Of a stretch of 20,595 nucleotides of DNA, positions 15,105 through 20,595 are shown in pieces. How positions within the stretch are numbered: the stretch's first letter is position 1; each line of letters opens with the position of its first letter. The notes beneath the pieces are model-generated. The model was given only the letters and a program-made list of their open reading frames with translations. It had not been told where the DNA came from and did no database searches. Location of the stretch: contig CAILUR010000170.1 in assembly GCA_903837445.1 (NCBI GenBank), positions 1 to 20,595 of the forward strand, in the 5' to 3' direction. Origin of the DNA: an uncultured bacterium (GTDB lineage: Bacteria; Oederibacteriota; PGYV01; CAILUR01). Both the position numbers and the translations under genes were made by a program.

Positions 15105-16163
15105 TTACTTTGTTTTTATAATTTTTTTATTTATTTTCCCATTTATAATATCTAAAGCTGTTTTTATCACCGCTTCTGGTGCTATGTCCAGACACTCACC
15201 CTTCCTATTGCATACTGCAAGTTCACAGCCCCTACACTCTGTCTCTTTTACCATTAAATACGCCTTATTTCCTACTGTTCCCCATTCCTCATATCTTGCA
15301 GCTCCAGAAAAAACAGTCAGCGTTTTGACGCCCAAAGCAAAGGCCATATGCACAGCGGCAGAATCATTTCCTATGACTAATCTCGCACCTTTTATCAGTT
15401 CTCCCATTTCTTTTATAGTAAGCAGTCCAGTAAAATTATATATGTTATTTCCTAATATTTCTCGCGCCGCCTTGTCTTCTTTTGCGCCTACAATTACTAT
15501 CTGAAACTTTTTTGAAAGGGCCTTACTTACTGCTTCATATTTTTTATAATCTTTTGATATGTGCCCCGACACTGGATGAATGACAATATATTTTTTTATT
15601 TTTCCTTTTTCAAGTAAAGCTTTCATATTTTTTTTGGCTTCAGGACTTGTAGACACCCCAAACTTCATTTTAGACCCCGACTTTATTCCCAAATGTTTAA
15701 GTAACAAAGCATTTTTTTTTGTTTCGTGCAGTCCTGCTGGCGGCAAATTTACCTTATCGGTTATCCCAAATCCGGCGCCACCCACAGCATACCCTATTTT
15801 TTTTCCCGCCTTAGCACAAGACAAAATAAGAGAACTGAGCCTGTCTCTATATCTCATACCTATTAGCATATCAAATTTTTCTTTATTTACAGCCTGTAAT
15901 ATTAAAGCCGCACTTCCCCACCGTCTGCACCATGAGGTTTTTTTATACTTCAACCACTCCGCATTGACAATCAAAACCGAATCAAAAACTCCCAAGCCTT
16001 CCAGTACTCGCGCACCTGCTGGACTTAGAATTCCGGTAATAACTGCTTTGTGATATTTTTTTCTCAGTTCAAAAATAAACGGAGACGCCAATACAGCGTC
16101 TCCGATATTATCGGGTTTCAAAACTCCGATCTTCAGGGCTTTTTCTTTTTTTGTTTTAGCCAT
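15105..16163 (-). CDS. Glycosyltransferase family 9 (ADP-heptose type)
   Basis: The 352-aa protein matches the RfaF/RfaQ-like LPS heptosyltransferase pattern. 'IGVLKPDNIGDAVLASPF' is near the start, 'YIVIHPVSGHISKDY' mid-protein, and 'ARLVIGNDSAAVHMAFALGV' is the donor-site motif. A Cys-rich end 'CRGCELAVCNRKGECLD' is common in the family. It would transfer heptose or a similar sugar from a nucleotide donor to a lipid-A-linked core, at the cytoplasmic membrane face. That supports a Gram-negative envelope. It starts 13 nt after the rpoD stop, and I see no Shine-Dalgarno site before ATG 16163, so coupling to rpoD translation is likely. An intact run of nine A occurs at 15712-15720. Donor identity is inferred from family. 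Confidence 0.9.
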   Translation of the reverse strand: MAKTKKEKALKIGVLKPDNIGDAVLASPFIFELRKKYHKAVITGILSPAGARVLEGLGVFDSVLIVNAEWLKYKKTSWCRRWGSAALILQAVNKEKFDMLIGMRYRDRLSSLILSCAKAGKKIGYAVGGAGFGITDKVNLPPAGLHETKKNALLLKHLGIKSGSKMKFGVSTSPEAKKNMKALLEKGKIKKYIVIHPVSGHISKDYKKYEAVSKALSKKFQIVIVGAKEDKAAREILGNNIYNFTGLLTIKEMGELIKGARLVIGNDSAAVHMAFALGVKTLTVFSGAARYEEWGTVGNKAYLMVKETECRGCELAVCNRKGECLDIAPEAVIKTALDIINGKINKKIIKTK

Positions 16164-16176
16164 TTATATGCTGTGT

Positions 16177-17952
16177 TTAATCAAGAAATCCTTTTAGATT
16201 TTTGCTTCTGGCAGGATGTCTGAGTTTTTTTAAGGCCTTGGCTTCAATCTGCCTGACACGCTCACGCGTCACTTTAAATATTTTTCCTACTTCTTCTAAA
16301 GTATGCTGAACCCCATCGCCTATCCCGAACCTCAAGCGCAACACTTCCGCTTCCCGTTCTTTTAAAGTGTGCAACACTTTTTCTATCTGTTCTTTTAGAA
16401 GCACATTTACAGCCGCCGAAGCCGGTGAGATAGCTTCTTTATCTTCAATAAAATCGCCTAAATGTGAGTCTTTTTCTTCTCCAATTGGAGTTTCTAATGA
16501 TATGGGATGTTGTGAAATTTTCAGTACTGAGCGCACTTTTTCTATAGACAAACTCATTTTTTTTGCGATTTCTTCTGGTTTGGGTTCTTTTCCAGTGGAC
16601 TGCACATAGGCGCGCGCGACTTTATTTAGTTTATTAATCGTCTCTATCATATGCACCGGAATTCTTATAGTCCTTGCCTGATCCGCTATGGCTCTGGTTA
16701 TCGCCTGTCTTATCCACCATGTCGCGTAAGTAGAAAACTTATACCCTCTTCTATACTCAAATCGTTCTACGGCGCGCATTAACCCAATATTGCCTTCCTG
16801 AATTAAATCAAGAAAGGAAAGTCCTTTGTTTATATATTTTTTAGCAATAGAAACGACTAATCTCAGATTAGCCACTACAAGCATTTTTCTCGTGCGCTTT
16901 GCTTCTTCCACACTTTTTTTAATAGTATGCGCAAGCACTTTTAAATCATCTTTCTTCATTCCTACAGTATCTTCTTCTCTTTTTATACTGCTGATAATTA
17001 TATTCATACGCGCTACTATTTCTTTAAATTCCTCGCGTTTGATTTTTTTATGTTTTAAAAGCACTCCCTGCGCTTTTCTTGCTTTCACCAAGGAGTTTAT
17101 TTCAGAAGCTTTTATTCCAAATCGTTTTTCAATGGTGACCAAATCTTTTTCTTCCTTGTTTATCTTGTCCACCACGCTGGTAATTTTCTTTGAAATAATT
17201 AATATCTGTTCGTTATTGAGTTTTAACATATGTAGGGAATCGCGTTTTTTATCACGAAGTGTCTGAAATTCTTTTAAATATTTTTCTTTTTGTTTGGCAG
17301 TAAAAGAATTTTTGCGTTTTAATTTTCCTCTTACTTCTTCTAAGGTCTTGTCATATTTTTCCGCGGTCTTGATATATTTTCCAAACCGCTCGTTCATTCT
17401 CTCTTCCACAGACGGAGGGATTTCTCCTTCCAGTTTTGTTTTTATTATGTCTATTATTCTCACGGACCCATTTATTATATTTTCATTGATTTTTTTAAGT
17501 TCATCAAATCCGGCCTTTGTGTCAAAAATAGCGTTTTTTATGTTTATTTCAGCTGTCTCTATTTTTTTTGCTATTCTGACTTCATCTTCGCGTTTTTCCA
17601 AAAGTGGTACTTTTCCCATTTCATGCAGATACATTTGCACGGGATCGGAAGAAAACCCTTCCTCATCCAAAAATTCCATTTCTTCGCCTTTTCCATCCAC
17701 TTTCGGCACCACTGGCTTGCCTTCTTCTTTTATCTCTATGTCCATTTCTTCCATAATGTTGAGCATATCATCAATATCTTCCACTGAAGTAAAATCCTCA
17801 GGCATAGAATCATTGAGTTCTTCATATGTGAGAAAGCCTTTTTCTTTGCCCTTTTTTATAAGTTCCTGTACCTGTGGCATACTTTTGAGCTGTTTTTCTT
17901 TGTCTGACTCTATGCCTTCTGGTCTTCCTTCTGTTTTAACATTTTTTGCCAT
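16177..17952 (-). CDS. rpoD: Principal RNA polymerase sigma factor (sigma-70, RpoD)
   Basis: The 591-aa housekeeping sigma factor directs RNA polymerase to most promoters, including the TTGACA/TATAAT sites seen here. Region 1.1 (about 24-75) has 'LIKKGKEKGFLTYEELND'. Region 1.2 follows with 'DPVQMYLHEMGKVPLL' (about 106-121). A large non-conserved region comes next. Region 2 is 'ANLRLVVSIAKKYINKGLSF' to 'YKFSTYATWWIRQAITRAIA' (about 355-420). Region 4 is the helix-turn-helix 'TLEEVGKIFKVTRERVRQIE' (about 545-565). ATG 17952 has AAAGGAG 8 nt before it, inside the end of dnaG, which the gene overlaps by 43 nt. The dnaG-rpoD order matches the macromolecular-synthesis operon of many bacteria. Confidence 0.97.
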   Translation of the reverse strand: MAKNVKTEGRPEGIESDKEKQLKSMPQVQELIKKGKEKGFLTYEELNDSMPEDFTSVEDIDDMLNIMEEMDIEIKEEGKPVVPKVDGKGEEMEFLDEEGFSSDPVQMYLHEMGKVPLLEKREDEVRIAKKIETAEINIKNAIFDTKAGFDELKKINENIINGSVRIIDIIKTKLEGEIPPSVEERMNERFGKYIKTAEKYDKTLEEVRGKLKRKNSFTAKQKEKYLKEFQTLRDKKRDSLHMLKLNNEQILIISKKITSVVDKINKEEKDLVTIEKRFGIKASEINSLVKARKAQGVLLKHKKIKREEFKEIVARMNIIISSIKREEDTVGMKKDDLKVLAHTIKKSVEEAKRTRKMLVVANLRLVVSIAKKYINKGLSFLDLIQEGNIGLMRAVERFEYRRGYKFSTYATWWIRQAITRAIADQARTIRIPVHMIETINKLNKVARAYVQSTGKEPKPEEIAKKMSLSIEKVRSVLKISQHPISLETPIGEEKDSHLGDFIEDKEAISPASAAVNVLLKEQIEKVLHTLKEREAEVLRLRFGIGDGVQHTLEEVGKIFKVTRERVRQIEAKALKKLRHPARSKNLKGFLD

Positions 17953-19799
17953 TTCTGTTTCTCCTTTATATAGGCCTCTAATTTTTCCACATCGTTATTT
18001 TTTTCCGCTTCTACTATTTTTTCCTGAAACAAATCTATCATTAGTTTTATTTTCGCATCCTTTAGTTTTCCAAAACAATCTTCTATTATTTGGAGCAAGT
18101 CGTCTGATTCTTCCTCCCGCTGGGCTTTTTTTCCTTCTTCACTTCTTTTCTTTTCTTGTTGTGCGGCATCTTTTTCTTCATAAGTTTCCCCATCTTTCAA
18201 ATCCCTGCCGCTATCTTCTACGATTAACCCGGCAATCAGTTTTGAGGCCTCTTCATTTTCCACATAATCCATTTGTATCCGTTCGAGAATATTTGAAACC
18301 GCTTCTTTTTGATATTGTTCAATTTTATTGAGAATCCCTGCATATATGTCATTTTTAAATTCAGCATACGAGATTTCAAAATTTTCCCGTTTGGCTGCCA
18401 TTTTGCGCAAAATAACGCCTTCATCTTCCCGTGAAAAAGCTTTCAACGCAGTTTTCAAAAGCAAGCGCTCGGCTGACAACACACCTTTTTGTTTTAAAAA
18501 ATCTAACTCTGACATTATAGAATCAATTTTAGTACTTTTTCTGAAATCTTTTTTTAAATATCCCGAGATAATGTCTTCTGGCACTGATAACTTCTGTGCC
18601 AGCCGTCTTATACCATCGGCTTTTGCCACAAGATTTCCGGTCTTTTCAAGAATGTCCAATGTTTCTTTTATTATTTTTTCTTTGAAATAAGGGTCTTTTG
18701 CATCACCCTTTTCCAACATATGGTCAATTTTAAATTCTACAAACTGCACCGCGGCACTTATCCTGTCGCGCATTTTTTCCACGCCATTTTTCTTTATAAA
18801 ATCATCCGGGTCTTTAGCTTCTGGATAAGTGACTATAAAAACTTCAAGCCCTTCTTTTATAAGCATTTCACCAGCGCGTATGGACGCGTTCATTCCAGCT
18901 TCATCCATGTCATACATCATATATACTTTTTGCGAATATCTCTTTATCAGCCCAGCTTGTTCCTCAGTGAGAGAAGTGCCTAAGCTTGCCGCCGTGTTTT
19001 TAAAACCCGCCGCGCTCATAGCGATAGTATCCATATAGCCTTCGGTAATTATCAGTGCTTCCTCCACATGTTTTCTGGCATTGTTGAGGTTATATAAGTT
19101 CCTTCCCTTTATGTAAATATCTGTTTCTTTTGAGTTAATGTATTTTGGCAGTGAGGAATCCATAACTCTGCCGCCAAACGCTATCACTTCTCCAAAAATA
19201 TTCAATATGGGAAACATTATGCGATTTCTGAAAGTATCATACTGCCCATGGTCTCCAAACTGGCATACCCCAGCTTTGACAAACAGTTCAGTATCGGTGA
19301 ACTTCGCTTTCAAATGGTCCAGAAGCGCGTGATAACTGTCCGGCGAATACCCCAGTTTAAACTCAGTAATTATCTCTTCCGTAATTCCTCGCTCTTTTAA
19401 ATAGGTTTTCGCAGTTTCATTTTTAGCGAGGTTCTCTACAAAAAACTTTAAAGTTTCAGCACTTATATGTTTTAATTTATCTTTGATGTCCGACACACTT
19501 CCAGGCTTTGCCTCTTCAATGACAATGTGTGCCCTCTGTGCCAGAAACTTTACGCTTTCAATGAAGTTCAGTTTATCCAAATTTTGAATAAACGAAAAAA
19601 CATTTCCACCAGCCCCACAACCAAAACAATGATAAATTTGCTTATCAGGACTTACTATAAACGACGGCGTTTTCTCGCCATGAAAAGGACAAAGGCCTTT
19701 AAAATTTCTGCCTGCCTTTTTTAGCGTAAGGCGCTCTCCGATAATATCGACGATATCGTTTGATTGTTTTACTTCTTCTATCTTGTCTTGGGAAATCAT
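17910..19799 (-). CDS. dnaG: DNA primase DnaG
   Basis: The 629-aa replicative primase makes RNA primers for DNA polymerase at the fork. The N-terminal zinc ribbon has Cys37, His40, Cys58 and Cys61 ('GLCPFHGEKTPSF', 'YHCFGCGAGGNVFSF'). The catalytic core holds 'EALIITEGYMDTIAM' (about 245-260), the Toprim Glu motif, and 'VYMMYDMDEAGMNASIRAGE' (about 285-305), the Toprim Asp residues. The C-terminal part is helical and would bind the DnaB helicase. The final ~120 residues include an acidic and Lys-rich stretch ('EEKDAAQQEKKRSEEGKKAQ'). The start has no convincing Shine-Dalgarno site, which limits primase output in some bacteria. The last 43 nt overlap rpoD. Confidence 0.96.
   Translation of the reverse strand: MISQDKIEEVKQSNDIVDIIGERLTLKKAGRNFKGLCPFHGEKTPSFIVSPDKQIYHCFGCGAGGNVFSFIQNLDKLNFIESVKFLAQRAHIVIEEAKPGSVSDIKDKLKHISAETLKFFVENLAKNETAKTYLKERGITEEIITEFKLGYSPDSYHALLDHLKAKFTDTELFVKAGVCQFGDHGQYDTFRNRIMFPILNIFGEVIAFGGRVMDSSLPKYINSKETDIYIKGRNLYNLNNARKHVEEALIITEGYMDTIAMSAAGFKNTAASLGTSLTEEQAGLIKRYSQKVYMMYDMDEAGMNASIRAGEMLIKEGLEVFIVTYPEAKDPDDFIKKNGVEKMRDRISAAVQFVEFKIDHMLEKGDAKDPYFKEKIIKETLDILEKTGNLVAKADGIRRLAQKLSVPEDIISGYLKKDFRKSTKIDSIMSELDFLKQKGVLSAERLLLKTALKAFSREDEGVILRKMAAKRENFEISYAEFKNDIYAGILNKIEQYQKEAVSNILERIQMDYVENEEASKLIAGLIVEDSGRDLKDGETYEEKDAAQQEKKRSEEGKKAQREEESDDLLQIIEDCFGKLKDAKIKLMIDLFQEKIVEAEKNNDVEKLEAYIKEKQKWQKMLKQKEDQKA
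17961..17967 (-). promoter_or_regulatory. rpoD ribosome binding site inside dnaG
   Basis: AAAGGAG on the minus strand lies 8 nt before the rpoD ATG at 17952 and within the dnaG coding frame. It gives rpoD its own strong initiation signal while dnaG has none. Confidence 0.7.
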
Positions 19800-19820
19800 T
19801 TTTTAATAAGGTTCCGTGTT

Positions 19821-19858
19821 CCGGGTTTCGGCTTAAAGTCCAAAACATTGCCTACCGG
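19821..19858 (-). promoter_or_regulatory. Possible imperfect hairpin in the dnaG leader
   Basis: In the 63-nt gap between yaiI-like and dnaG, CCGG (19855-19858) could pair with CCGG (19821-19824), and GGC with GCC (19850-19852 / 19830-19832), around a 17-nt loop. The stem is short and broken by internal loops. No U-run follows, so it is not a clear terminator. It may simply be chance. Confidence 0.2.
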
Positions 19859-19862
19859 AAAT

Positions 19863-20315
19863 CTATACTTTTATCAATTTTTCTAAATTCTTAAGCAACC
19901 TGGTTTTATCTTCATTTGTAAATTCCGCAGGGCCTGTTATTTTCGCCCGTTTGCCTGTCTTTGCCCTCATTGCCTTTTTCTCTATATGCACATGCTCCAT
20001 TTTTTCTTCCAACATGCTTTTAGTCATTATTTTACCGCGGCTGTTCAGTACCCTTACTCCTTTTTGTTCCAGAAAAAGAGCCAACCCCGTGTCTTGCGTA
20101 ATAGCAATATCACCTTTCTGTGCTATGTTCATTATCTTAATGTCCGCTTCCTGTCTGCGATTATCTACAAGAATATTTTTAAGTATTGCAGCTTCGTATT
20201 TCTCTGAGAAGTGAGACACACTCATTACAAATACCAGTGAGATTGAATGTTTTTGTGCAATTTCAAGAATTTCTGTTTTACACGGTTGGGCGTCAGCATC
20301 CACCACAATTTTCAT
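19863..20315 (-). CDS. UPF0178 / YaiI-YqxD family protein
   Basis: The 150-aa protein matches the UPF0178 (DUF188) family: start 'MKIVVDADAQPCKTEILEIA', then 'VDNRRQEADIKIMNIAQKGD', 'AITQDTGLALFLEQKG' and 'RVLNSRGKIMTKSMLEEKM'. The Asp residues (e.g. Asp6, Asp8, Asp95 region) suggest a metal-binding, PIN/NYN-like fold, but function is not known in any member with certainty. ATG 20315 is 7 nt after the NIF3-like stop. AAGGA is rather far upstream, so coupling is likely. It sits just before dnaG, an arrangement seen in other bacteria. Confidence 0.9.
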   Translation of the reverse strand: MKIVVDADAQPCKTEILEIAQKHSISLVFVMSVSHFSEKYEAAILKNILVDNRRQEADIKIMNIAQKGDIAITQDTGLALFLEQKGVRVLNSRGKIMTKSMLEEKMEHVHIEKKAMRAKTGKRAKITGPAEFTNEDKTRLLKNLEKLIKV

Positions 20316-20322
20316 TTATACT

Positions 20323-20595
20323 TTATTTCCTTTTAATACGAGTGAACCCAGAGGCTTCGTGTATCTTCAAGGTCCCACATTTTTTTTCTATTTCGTCCAA
20401 GACCAGATTCATTCCAAGATTATCCGAAGAAATATGCCCAGCAATAACTGCATGCATGCCTGCTTCTTCAATGGCTTTTTTATGGTCGTCCGAAAAATGC
20501 ATTCCCACTAAAGTATCGATTCCCGCCAAAGACAGGCGCTTGTAAATTTCTTTTGGCCCTGAGGTCCCCCCGGTCATATCCACAAAAACTTTTTG
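20323..20595 (-). CDS. NIF3-like metal-binding protein, C-terminal part (5' end beyond window)
   Basis: The frame is open to the right edge (…QKVFVDMTGGTSGPKEIYKR) and ends with TAA at 20323. About 90 residues are visible. 'GIDTLVGMHFSDDHKKAIEE' and 'AVIAGHISSDNLGMNLVLDE' resemble the C-terminal metal-ligand region of NIF3-type proteins, which have His and a Gly-His motif followed by an acidic residue. NIF3 proteins form hexamers with dinuclear metal sites and have no firmly known role. The match is partial because the N-terminal half is outside. It is the first visible gene of the long minus-strand unit. Confidence 0.6.
   Translation of the reverse strand, partial: QKVFVDMTGGTSGPKEIYKRLSLAGIDTLVGMHFSDDHKKAIEEAGMHAVIAGHISSDNLGMNLVLDEIEKKCGTLKIHEASGFTRIKRK

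Noticed and set aside
14728..15504. Plus-strand open frame of 258 codons opposite the methyltransferase and GT9 genes
   Set aside because: Antisense to strong coding regions; composition is that of an antisense shadow and no signal for translation exists.
15712..15720. Run of nine A in the GT9 gene as slippage site
   Set aside because: The frame is intact across it and the protein is normal length, so no evidence of slippage.
17294..18331. Long plus-strand open frame of 345 codons opposite rpoD and dnaG
   Set aside because: It lies antisense to two clear housekeeping genes, with no ribosome site, Ser/Phe-rich translation and no motif.
1..20595. CRISPR arrays, tRNA, rRNA, insertion sequences, phage or toxin-antitoxin genes
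   Set aside because: I looked for spaced direct repeats, clover-leaf genes, transposase motifs and small toxin pairs and saw none; small RNA genes could still be missed by eye.

Overview
The window is an AT-rich, almost fully coding stretch of a bacterial chromosome. It is Gram-negative in character: there is a signal-peptide-bearing outer-membrane barrel candidate, an ADP-heptose-type (GT9) glycosyltransferase, and a secreted multidomain protein whose last visible part resembles an FlgD-like or sorting-type Ig domain. The gene content and the style of the secreted protein recall uncultured lineages such as Elusimicrobiota, Omnitrophota or Firestonebacteria. That placement is an impression and was not tested. 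No tRNA, rRNA, CRISPR, insertion sequence or phage gene was seen.

Left region (1-4040). A secreted modular protein on the minus strand runs off the left edge. It is divergent from a plus-strand long-chain acyl-CoA synthetase, the only plus-strand gene in the window. Both have well-formed sigma-70-type promoters in the 165-bp gap between them. A 32-codon membrane microprotein, translationally coupled to the membrane protein gene upstream of it, ends 9 bp from the synthetase stop.

Middle region (4044-8028), all minus strand. It holds a five-helix membrane protein of unknown function, a small conserved-looking 99-aa protein, a beta-carbonic-anhydrase-like protein, an outer-membrane barrel candidate, and a low-affinity phosphate uptake pair. 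The pair is a DUF47/PhoU-like accessory protein followed by a PiT permease split by a one-base frameshift in an 8-T run. Three of these genes or clusters have recognisable promoters.

Right region (8029-20595). Twelve genes lie on the minus strand with gaps of 0 to 63 nt and many overlaps, which suggests one very long transcription unit. In transcription order they are: NIF3-like (partial), UPF0178/YaiI, DnaG primase, RpoD sigma factor, GT9 glycosyltransferase, a methyltransferase with a long disordered N-terminus, a second methyltransferase, a GT4 glycosyltransferase, two multi-pass GT-C (family 39-like) glycosyltransferases, and a DtxR-family regulator that appears to have lost most metal ligands. 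The dnaG-rpoD core of a macromolecular-synthesis operon is thus joined directly to a surface-glycan assembly cluster. The glycan genes could use the lipid-linked sugar or LPS pathway: GT4 and GT9 would act on the cytoplasmic side and the GT-C enzymes on the periplasmic side using polyprenyl-linked donors.

I did not find a clearly new defence or mobile system. The items most worth a second look are the ligand-depleted DtxR regulator, the duplicated short motif in the disordered methyltransferase tail, the 32-aa coupled microprotein, the pit frameshift, and the 43-nt dnaG/rpoD overlap.
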